A stretch of 57,783 nucleotides of DNA from Bacillota bacterium (lineage in GTDB: Bacteria; Bacillota; UBA4882; UBA10575): NCBI GenBank assembly GCA_012838955.1, contig DUOH01000037.1, positions 1 through 57,783 of the forward strand, written 5' to 3'. Of the stretch, positions 34,003-40,899 are shown one piece after another. Position 1 is the first letter of the stretch, and the number at the start of each line of letters is the position of its first letter. The notes beneath the pieces are model-generated. The model saw only the letters and a program-made list of their open reading frames with translations, searched no databases and had not been told where the DNA came from. Position numbers and translations under genes: made by a program.

Positions 34003-35610
34003 TCATAATGGTGTATACTCGAACCAGTCAAAGTCGGCATAGTTATCTTCGGAGCATCCGTTACTGCTGGCGTATAGGCCGATGAAGACGCCGACAAATC
34101 CTCCTGCCACGTCTGTACTTAAAACTCTGCCGTCCACCTGTTTAGCCAGAACAGACCAGGTCCCTTCGGATTCCCCATAATAAAAATCGTACTCTTGGCC
34201 TCTGGCTTGGATCAAGAGAATAAGTCGCTGCGCGGAACAGACCGCTTCTCCGATTACCTCTTCTGCTCCGCCCGCACATTGGATCAGTTGAACCAGACGC
34301 TCGCCTCCTTTTTGGGTGACCACAAAACGCCAATGATAACTGTGGTTCTGTAACAAAACGAGGCCTGCTTCTTCCCGCTCCTGCCGGGGAGAAAACTCCA
34401 TGGCCGCTCCAGCCCAAAAATTGTGATGCTGCTGTCGTCTCCCAATGAAACTGGGGTTGACAAGTTCCTTAACAGACTCTGCCTTCAGTTTCAACCGCAA
34501 ATAACCGGGGCGCGCCGTCAAACTCCAAAAAACATCTCTGGGCGTACGCAAAAACTGCCACTCCGGACCCAAAACGCCCTCGGTGAAGTGAGTACAAGCC
34601 AAGCGAGGCTTTTTTTCGCCGATAGGCAGATCAGGCAGGGCATACTCAAACAGCACTCGCCCGTCACCGGGGCTAACCACCGGCCAACCATCCTCCCAGA
34701 CGACCGGGGCTAAAAAAGTTTCCCTCCCCAGGTTCCGATAGTACCCGCCACTCGGTCTGGAACCCAAAACCACTATCCACCATTGACCTTTCTGTGTCTG
34801 AACCAGATCTCCATGACCTACATTGACAATGGGATAATCTTTTCCCAAATGACGATGGGTTAAGATTGGGTTGGCCGGATTTCCGTAGTAAGGACCGGTA
34901 ATCCCCCCCTCGCTTCTAGCGATGGTGAGGGCGTGGTGATGGCCTGTGCCTCCTTCAGATATTAACAGATAATAACAGCCATTAACCTTATAGAGGTGGG
35001 GACCCTCCGGCCAGATCACACCAGCCATCGCCCCTTTCCATAAGGTATACACCGGTCCGACCAAGCGCATCTTCTCCAGATCCAGTTCTTGAAGCCAAAT
35101 TTCCCAATCTCCATCATACCTAACGCCGTCCGGATTCGGCCTTGTCCCTATATAGTAAGCTTTACCATCGTCGTCAAAGAACAAGGAAGGATCAATCCCA
35201 GGCGCCTCCGGCAGCCAGTAGGGGTCGGACCATGCCCCAAAAGGATCTGTGGTGGTGACAATAAAGTTTCCACCCCGGCCGACATTGGTGGTACTCACAT
35301 AAAAGACACCTTGATGGTACCTGATGGTTGGCGCAAAAATACCTTCGGATTGTTCCACTCCGTCCAGGTTCAATTGAGAAGGCCTGTCGAGTACATGCCC
35401 GATTTGGTCCCAGTTTACCAGGTCTTTACTGTGAAAAAGCGGAACACCGGGATAGTAGGCAAATGAAGAAGTCACCAAAAAATAATCCTCCCCCACCCTA
35501 CAGACGGAGGGATCAGGATAAGTTCCAGCCAACACCGGATTCCTAAAAGTCCTACCCTCTTCTATTGCTGTCCCTGCTATAAACGGTTTTTCTCTTTTTA
35601 CCATCGTCAT
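34003..35610 (-). CDS. Glycoside hydrolase family 43, beta-xylosidase/arabinofuranosidase
   Basis: A 535-residue cytoplasmic enzyme. The five-bladed propeller (about residues 20-320) shows all three catalytic acids: the base Asp in GTYPDPSVCRVG, the modulator Asp in APGIDPSLFFDDDG, and the acid Glu in VIWPEGPHLYKVNG. A C-terminal concanavalin-like beta sandwich (about 345-535; CTHFTEGVLGPEWQFLRTP, ending DFDWFEYTPL) marks the xylosidase-type subfamily with an accessory domain. Together with GH8, GH3 and GH67 it would degrade decorated xylo-oligosaccharides to monosaccharides. GGAGG lies 9 bases before the ATG at 35610; a second ATG at 35604 is possible. It precedes GH8 by about 50 bases. Confidence 0.93.
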   Translation of the reverse strand: MTMVKREKPFIAGTAIEEGRTFRNPVLAGTYPDPSVCRVGEDYFLVTSSFAYYPGVPLFHSKDLVNWDQIGHVLDRPSQLNLDGVEQSEGIFAPTIRYHQGVFYVSTTNVGRGGNFIVTTTDPFGAWSDPYWLPEAPGIDPSLFFDDDGKAYYIGTRPNPDGVRYDGDWEIWLQELDLEKMRLVGPVYTLWKGAMAGVIWPEGPHLYKVNGCYYLLISEGGTGHHHALTIARSEGGITGPYYGNPANPILTHRHLGKDYPIVNVGHGDLVQTQKGQWWIVVLGSRPSGGYYRNLGRETFLAPVVWEDGWPVVSPGDGRVLFEYALPDLPIGEKKPRLACTHFTEGVLGPEWQFLRTPRDVFWSLTARPGYLRLKLKAESVKELVNPSFIGRRQQHHNFWAGAAMEFSPRQEREEAGLVLLQNHSYHWRFVVTQKGGERLVQLIQCAGGAEEVIGEAVCSAQRLILLIQARGQEYDFYYGESEGTWSVLAKQVDGRVLSTDVAGGFVGVFIGLYASSNGCSEDNYADFDWFEYTPL

Positions 35611-35722
35611 GCCATACAACCTCCAGACTGCCACCGACGGCACTCTCCTTTGTTTTGTATATAAAGCAAAGGTCCTTTCACGGCTGCCACCAGTTTTCTC
35701 TGGCGCTACCCGTGGATGGGTA

Positions 35723-35747
35723 AAAAAAAGCCCGGCCGAAGCCGGGC
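35723..35747 (-). terminator. Strong rho-independent terminator
   Basis: On the minus strand GCCCGGC and GCCGGGC (plus-strand 35730-35736 and 35741-35747) with a 4-base loop are followed by T8. It ends the transporter operon, whose last stop is at 35766, and separates it from the GH43-GH8 unit. Confidence 0.88.
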
Positions 35748-35765
35748 ATTCTTCATATATCTATC

Positions 35766-36644
35766 TTACCCTTTTAAGGCCCCGGCCAGTGTACTCTGGA
35801 TAATCCAACGATGGCCGATTAGATACAGAATAACAGTGGGCGCTGCGGCAATAATCGCGGCTGCCGCATACCTCGGCATGTGATCCACTCCGTAGTTATT
35901 CATAAACTGCGCAATTCGCAGCTGCATGGTGAACTTCTCCAAACTGTTCAGCATGATTAAGCTTAACAAGTAATCACTCCATGACCCCATAAACACCAGC
36001 AAGGTTGCTAAGACGGTTGCCGGTTTGGCTAACGGCAACATGATCCGCAGAAAAATACCGGTGTTTCCAGCGCCGTCAATCCGTGCCGCCTCCGCCAGTT
36101 CATTGGGTAACCCGGCAAAGAAGGACCGATAGATAATAGTCCAAAATGGAATCCCAAAGGCGGTCATCGGCAAAAACAGTCCGGGGAGCGTGTCAGTGAG
36201 GTTCATGGCGCCACACAATTGATAAAGCGGAATCAAAACCATCTGCACAGGTACAAAATAGCCGGCCAAGATGACATAGAAGAAGACTTCCGTGATTTTA
36301 CTACGGTAACGAGCAAAGATATAACCGGCCATCGCCGCCACCGGTACTGTGCAAACAATCGCTCCCAAACAAACATACAAGGTGTTGAGGAGACCTTTAC
36401 CGATCTGTATCGCCTTCCAGGCTTCGGCAAAATTGACCCACCGGATTTCCGTAGGAAAACTCCAGGGATGGTAGTTATACTCCAAACGGGTCTTAAAGAC
36501 GAACATGAAAGGAAGGATCAGAGGCACAATGACGGTCAAGGCCAGTAAAACCAAGAGAGTGGTTGTAAGGATCTCCATCAGTTTTGAACGGACAGGAAAG
36601 GGCTTCGCCAGATGCGGTAGTTTTGCCGTATTATTGTTCATCAT
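35766..36644 (-). CDS. Carbohydrate ABC transporter permease, MalG type
   Basis: A 292-residue inner-membrane permease with six helices. Family marks are the N-terminal helix (LLVLLALTVIVPLILPFMFVF), the EAA loop in ELAEAARIDGAGNTGIFLRI followed by MLPLAKPATVLATLLVFMGSW, and the end STLAGALKG. The start overlaps the stop of the MalF-type gene (ATGA overlap at 36641-36644), so the two subunits are probably made in equal amounts. It forms the second oligosaccharide importer of the locus together with the binding protein at 38026. Confidence 0.93.
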   Translation of the reverse strand: MMNNNTAKLPHLAKPFPVRSKLMEILTTTLLVLLALTVIVPLILPFMFVFKTRLEYNYHPWSFPTEIRWVNFAEAWKAIQIGKGLLNTLYVCLGAIVCTVPVAAMAGYIFARYRSKITEVFFYVILAGYFVPVQMVLIPLYQLCGAMNLTDTLPGLFLPMTAFGIPFWTIIYRSFFAGLPNELAEAARIDGAGNTGIFLRIMLPLAKPATVLATLLVFMGSWSDYLLSLIMLNSLEKFTMQLRIAQFMNNYGVDHMPRYAAAAIIAAAPTVILYLIGHRWIIQSTLAGALKG

Positions 36645-37579
36645 AACGCGTCACTATCCTTTCTCTGTAAAGAAAATTGGAGAATAGTAAAGACTAACGA
36701 AAGCAAGAAGATGACCACGCCGACAGCGGCGGCTCTTCCGTATTGCCAATTAACGAACCCGTACTTATACAAGACAATCCCCAAGGTGCTGGTGGCATAA
36801 CCCGGTCCGCCGGTAGTCATCAACCAAGGTAAATCAAACAGCTTCATGCTCCCAACAATACATAAGATGGAGACGATACGCAGCGCATAAGAGGTCATCG
36901 GGATAACAATATGCCTGGCGTATTGCCAGGGAGTCGCCCCATCCAACTGAGCGGCCTCCTGTACGTCTTTGGGAATCTGTTCGATGTTGGCCATCAGATA
37001 AACAATGTAAAATCCGGAATAGGCCCAAGTCGCTACGGCAAAGATGGACCAGAAAGCCAGATCGGGGTTGCCCAAAAAATCAATCCTTGCCAACCACTCC
37101 CAGTTAAATTTGTTGGCAAGCGAAGAGATGATCCCATGTCTGGGCGCAAACACAAACCTGCCTAACATAGCCGTAATCGCTGACGGGAGAACATTTGCCA
37201 AGTAATAAATGACCCGCAATGGCTTGGTAATCTTATTCTTATAAACCGATAAGGAGAAGGCGATAAAAAAGGCGATAGGAATCTGAATAACCACACTCCA
37301 GAAAGCCCAAAGAATGGCATTTTTCAAACCAATGAGAAACTCCTCCGTTTGAAAGAGGCGGATATAATTCTGAAACCCAATGTATACTGTCGGGCCGAGC
37401 CCGGTCGAACGTGTCATCGAAAGCCGAAAAGTTTCTTCGATGGGATAATACATGAAAACTGCCAGAAACGCTACTGCGGGTGCCAGCATGATTACTTTAA
37501 AGAGCATTGTCTGCCAGTCCCGACTCTTCTTCTTTTCTTTGCCATACATCATTGTATATACTTCAACATTTGCGTTCAT
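36641..37579 (-). CDS. Carbohydrate ABC transporter permease, MalF type
   Basis: A 312-residue permease with six helices. The start is short and hydrophilic (NANVEVYTMMYGKEKKKS), then helix 1 (VIMLAPAVAFLAVFMYYPI). The EAA loop is VQEAAQLDGATPWQYARHIV. I chose ATG 37579, which has a GGAGGTG site 7 bases upstream; an earlier start would add an unlikely 15 residues. It is separated from the binding-protein gene by a 446-base gap that holds a hairpin, an unusually long gap for such an operon, so an internal promoter is possible. Confidence 0.92.
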   Translation of the reverse strand: MNANVEVYTMMYGKEKKKSRDWQTMLFKVIMLAPAVAFLAVFMYYPIEETFRLSMTRSTGLGPTVYIGFQNYIRLFQTEEFLIGLKNAILWAFWSVVIQIPIAFFIAFSLSVYKNKITKPLRVIYYLANVLPSAITAMLGRFVFAPRHGIISSLANKFNWEWLARIDFLGNPDLAFWSIFAVATWAYSGFYIVYLMANIEQIPKDVQEAAQLDGATPWQYARHIVIPMTSYALRIVSILCIVGSMKLFDLPWLMTTGGPGYATSTLGIVLYKYGFVNWQYGRAAAVGVVIFLLSLVFTILQFSLQRKDSDAL

Positions 37580-38025
37580 CGAAAACACCTCCAAATCTAT
37601 AAAAATTCCATTGCCCGGACTCAAAGTTTAAGAGCAAAACTTCTCCGGTGGCTTGCTTTCCATTGGCTTCCGTGGTTAATACCTTTATTCATAATCAACA
37701 AATAATAACTATGAAAACAAAACTTCTATAATTCTATAAAATAGACATTGGCTTAATAATAACAAATCAACAGCTTGACAAGACAACCTTGAAAAACCCC
37801 GCGGCAAAGTCTGAGCAGCTCATTCCCAGGCAATACTTGACGCGAAGCACACGCCTTGGAACTTCACACATTACATTACAAAACAAATAACTAAAATACG
37901 TAAATATACCGGAATAGGCCGGATAAGTTCGATACCAACCAAATCTGCGGCACAGGCAAGATTAAGAAGCGAGGGGGGTGGAAGACTCTTCCACGCCCCC
38001 GCTATCCTTAGTTTACCTGCTTATC
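37580..38025. other. Long gap inside the second importer operon, with hairpin
   Basis: No convincing gene is visible. A GC-rich hairpin (37973-38000: GGGGG plus GTGGAA paired with TTCCAC and CCCCC, one bulged G) follows the binding-protein gene and probably attenuates or ends transcription. AT-rich DNA around 37690-37760 could hold a promoter for the permease pair. The remaining sequence shows nothing I can name. Confidence 0.5.
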
Positions 38026-39291
38026 TTATTTCGCAGGACCTAAATTCTCTTCTACCAGCTGTTCGTAGTTGGTTAAGAGTTTCTTCACATCAGTATTGGG
38101 TAGTAAGAACTGTTGCAACGCATCATTGAGCGGGCTGGTAACCATCGGCGGTAGGTCCTGATCCCACCAGAATTGAATGGCCTCGGCTTTTCCGAAGACG
38201 GCGGAAGCCATCTCAGTCAAACGGGACGGGGCCTTCACACCCGGTACGGAACAGATCCGGCCGGGTTCGGCGGAACAAGCCTCAACGCTCATGGCGTATT
38301 TCAAGAAGCGTACCACGGCATCCTTCTTTTTCCGGGCAACTCTGGTCACGGCAAACCCGATATCAGTTTGGCCCATGATATCCGTAGCCTTACCTTTTCC
38401 ACCCTTCAACACCGGGAACGGATAGAAGCCCAACTTTTGGTCGGTAAAGCTCGGATCGGAGTACTGGGCGCACATCCAGGAGCCGGTCACGTGCATCCCG
38501 GCTTTACCGGTAGCCATTAACTGCTGAGCGTCACCATAGGCTTCACCCAACGGAGTAGCACCGAAGAAACCTCTCTTCGCCCAATCCTGATACAATTGAG
38601 CGGCTTTCACCATCGGTTCGGAGTCAAAACGGGCTTTTCTGGCTTGCGCGTCGTTGAAAGCCTCCATTCCGCCAAAACGGTTAACCAGATACATATACAT
38701 AGCCAATACAGGCCATTTATCCCGGGCGCCTACGGCAAAGGGTTGTATTCCTTTGGCTTTGAGCGCTTCCGCTACTTCTTCCATCTCTTCAATAGTGGTC
38801 GGAACTTTCAGATTATATCTGTCAAAGATATCTTCATTTACAAACACGCCAGCGATGGCAAAGAAGGGAGCCACGCCATAGATCTTACCCTTCCAGGTCA
38901 TGGCCTGCTGAGCAGCGGCGCTACCAGGAATGTCCTTCAATTCTTTCGTCATATCCAGCAAACGTCCGGCATCGGCATAACCGCCCATCACGGAACCGCC
39001 CCAACTCTGGAAGATATCAGGGAGATCGCGGTTGTTAGCCATCGCGACCTTGGTCTTATCCATCAGGCCGGGATCACCCAGTGCCATATATTCCAGTTCA
39101 ATGTCGGGATTCTTTTCCTTAAAGCCGTTGATCAGCGCTTTAATATAGGCATGCGCCGGATCATCATCCGGAAGGTCCCTACCCCATACCACCAGTTTTA
39201 CTTTGCTGGCAGCGGAGACGGAGAACATACCAACCAACATGACAACCACAAGAAGCAAAGCCAGGAAAATGGTTCTCTTGGACTTCAACAA
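38026..39291 (-). CDS. Sugar-binding protein of the second ABC importer
   Basis: A 421-residue family-1-type extracellular binding protein. The start is a TTG at 39291, with AAAGGAGG placed 7 bases upstream; the upstream in-frame ATG at 39354 has no ribosome site and would put 21 hydrophilic residues before the signal. The signal peptide (RTIFLALLLVVVMLVGMFSVSAAS) ends in a type-I cleavage site, with no lipobox. The mature part has the usual VKLVVWGRDLPDDDP start, GFKEKNPDIELEYMALG, NRDLPDIFQSWGGS, VFVNEDIFDRYNLKVPTTIEE and TGKAGMHVTGSWM. It is likely specific for a xylo-oligosaccharide. LacI regulator 2 lies immediately upstream. Confidence 0.92.
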   Translation of the reverse strand: MLKSKRTIFLALLLVVVMLVGMFSVSAASKVKLVVWGRDLPDDDPAHAYIKALINGFKEKNPDIELEYMALGDPGLMDKTKVAMANNRDLPDIFQSWGGSVMGGYADAGRLLDMTKELKDIPGSAAAQQAMTWKGKIYGVAPFFAIAGVFVNEDIFDRYNLKVPTTIEEMEEVAEALKAKGIQPFAVGARDKWPVLAMYMYLVNRFGGMEAFNDAQARKARFDSEPMVKAAQLYQDWAKRGFFGATPLGEAYGDAQQLMATGKAGMHVTGSWMCAQYSDPSFTDQKLGFYPFPVLKGGKGKATDIMGQTDIGFAVTRVARKKKDAVVRFLKYAMSVEACSAEPGRICSVPGVKAPSRLTEMASAVFGKAEAIQFWWDQDLPPMVTSPLNDALQQFLLPNTDVKKLLTNYEQLVEENLGPAK

Positions 39292-39451
39292 TACAATTCC
39301 TCCTTTTTTATGTTCAAAGATTGATGATGTTCCGCAGAATACCTTGCGGGGCAAAGATAATCCGTCCGTCCCTCACCCCCTTCGATAATCCCTCTGATTT
39401 TTCATACAATATCTTTATGAGGTAAGATCTTGATGGTAAATCATCTTTTAG

Positions 39452-39461
39452 CAAACGTTTG
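39452..39461. promoter_or_regulatory. LacI-family operator upstream of the binding-protein gene
   Basis: CAAACGTTTG is a perfect 10-base palindrome, about 160 bases before the TTG start of the importer binding protein and just after the regulator 2 stop. A near copy lies in front of regulator 2 itself. Confidence 0.65.
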
Positions 39462-39478
39462 TCGTAATCAAGAAAAAA

Positions 39479-40471
39479 TTATGCTGAGTTACGAATAATT
39501 AGATCGAAGGAAAGACATAAATTTATGCCATTTTTTTCTCTGCCTTGTAGAATTTTTGTTAAAATTTCCAAGGATTTTTTCCCCATTTCATAACGGGGTT
39601 GCCGTATGGTTGTCAGTGGAGGATTGGTGAAAGCCGAAAACTCCAAGTCATCAAAACCAACCACTGCGATATCTTTCGGAACAACTAAAGCCGCTTCATG
39701 AATAGCATGTAAGGCGCCATAAGCCATACTGTCATTTGCTGTAAACACCCCGGTGCAACCAGCATACCTGCTCAGAATCTTCTTCATTTCCCTGTAGCCG
39801 TCCTGAGAAACATAGTTTCCATAAAGCACCGGACAATCTGCCTCGGATAAACCGAACTCACTTACTGCTTTTTTAAAACCGGTGATCCGTTCGATGGTCA
39901 CTTGATTCTGAGGATTCCCGGCGATATGAGCGATTTTTTTATGTCCCTTTTCCAATAGGTGCCTGGTGGCTAGATAAGCCCCTTCCACGTTGTCTATCCA
40001 AATACAATTCATCTTCTCCTGTGGAAGATTACGTTCAATCAGAACAAAGGGTATTTCTTGCTTCAACAACGTCCGAGTAAAATTCGTATCTTGTGTATTA
40101 CTGCCTACTATGACCAGACCATCAACACTCTCCGCGACGATCATTTTTTGTAAGACATCCGTTTGCTCCAAACTGTCATAAGAATTGGAAAACAACAGCG
40201 TATACCCGGTTTTGCTGGCTACGTATTCCATCCCTTTGATGATTTGCGCATAAAACGGTTCAGAGATATCCGCCATCATTACCCCGATCATACCGGATTT
40301 TCGTGTTACTAATCTACGTGCCGCCGTGTTAGGATAATAGCCCATCTCCTCCGCTATTGCTATAATTCGTTCCTTAGTGCTCTTCCGCACACCATATTTA
40401 TTGTTTAAAGCCCGTGAAACCACGCTAGGATTCACTCCGGCACGCCGTGCGATATCTTTAATTGTTACCAT
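39479..40471 (-). CDS. LacI family transcription regulator 2
   Basis: A 330-residue repressor with a full HTH (VTIKDIARRAGVNPSVVSRA) and hinge (GYYPNTAARRLVTRKSG). The sugar-binding part shows IGVMMADISEPFYAQIIKGM, MNCIWIDNVEGAYLATRHLL and the C-terminal VVGFDDLEFSAFTNPPLTT with TIRQPRYEMGKKSLEIL. The start ATG 40471 follows TCGGAGGT. CAAACGTTT-type palindromes lie before this gene and before the neighbouring importer binding protein, so it probably controls itself and the second importer. The effector is unknown; an oligosaccharide is likely. Confidence 0.93.
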   Translation of the reverse strand: MVTIKDIARRAGVNPSVVSRALNNKYGVRKSTKERIIAIAEEMGYYPNTAARRLVTRKSGMIGVMMADISEPFYAQIIKGMEYVASKTGYTLLFSNSYDSLEQTDVLQKMIVAESVDGLVIVGSNTQDTNFTRTLLKQEIPFVLIERNLPQEKMNCIWIDNVEGAYLATRHLLEKGHKKIAHIAGNPQNQVTIERITGFKKAVSEFGLSEADCPVLYGNYVSQDGYREMKKILSRYAGCTGVFTANDSMAYGALHAIHEAALVVPKDIAVVGFDDLEFSAFTNPPLTTIRQPRYEMGKKSLEILTKILQGREKNGINLCLSFDLIIRNSA

Positions 40472-40492
40472 GGAGAACCTCCGATAGTTTCA

Positions 40493-40502
40493 CAAACGTT
40501 TA
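40493..40502. promoter_or_regulatory. LacI-family operator before regulator 2
   Basis: CAAACGTTTA, with a perfect 8-base core AAACGTTT, lies about 20 bases before the regulator 2 start. It differs from the site at 39452 by one base, which suggests autoregulation. Confidence 0.6.
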
Positions 40503-40683
40503 TTATAGATATTCTTTCCTTTTTTACGTAATCCTCCTTTATTAAAACTTTTTTTTAACTTTTTCGTAAAAAAATCTTTTCCAACTGCCTCAAAGCTTCC
40601 CGGTCCCAGCAAGAATCTGGAGCAAAGACAGGCTTTCAAACCCTCCCGCGCATAAGGAATATTTAAATCCAACCACTACCGAT

Positions 40684-40711
40684 TTTGTAGTAAACGCGTT
40701 TGTAGTAAACG
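40684..40711. repeat. Tandem 13-base direct repeat with central palindrome
   Basis: TTTGTAGTAAACG occurs at 40684-40696 and again at 40699-40711, separated by 2 bases. The junction forms the palindrome AAACGCGTTT (40692-40701). It lies between the LacI-like remnant and regulator 2; it could be a regulator binding site or a relic of a rearrangement. Confidence 0.7.
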
Positions 40712-40722
40712 AACGGTAATAT

Positions 40723-40899
40723 TTATGTAAATTCCATGTTAAGTCCATATAAATTAATTCGCACCTGATTCCTGTAATCCTCTTTATCAATAAAAAATTT
40801 TTGTTCCACCACCCGCTCCCCGATTCGTTCCTTGTAAACATGAATGGTGGTTAAAGCCGGTTTTGCGATCTTCAGGGAATAACCCACTTCCCTTTCCTT
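40723..40899 (-). pseudogene. Remnant resembling the C terminus of a LacI regulator
   Basis: Directly after the TAG of the GGDEF gene, the same minus-strand frame stays open for about 58 codons to a TAA at 40723. The translation contains KPALTTIHVYKERIGERV, very like the PxLTTIxxxxxxxGxxA hallmark near the C terminus of LacI-family regulators, and ends RINLYGLNMEFT. It has no start codon with ribosome site and no DNA-binding domain. I read it as the tail of a lost regulator gene. Alternatives are a readthrough extension of the GGDEF protein, or an unrelated small protein. Confidence 0.55.

Noticed and set aside
38596-39324. A 242-codon plus-strand frame opposite the sugar-binding protein gene
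   Set aside because: Antisense shadow; the minus-strand product has a signal peptide and clear family motifs.
40590-40841. An 83-codon minus-strand frame between regulator 2 and the GGDEF gene
   Set aside because: It overlaps, in another frame, the LacI-like remnant, which has a far more protein-like translation.
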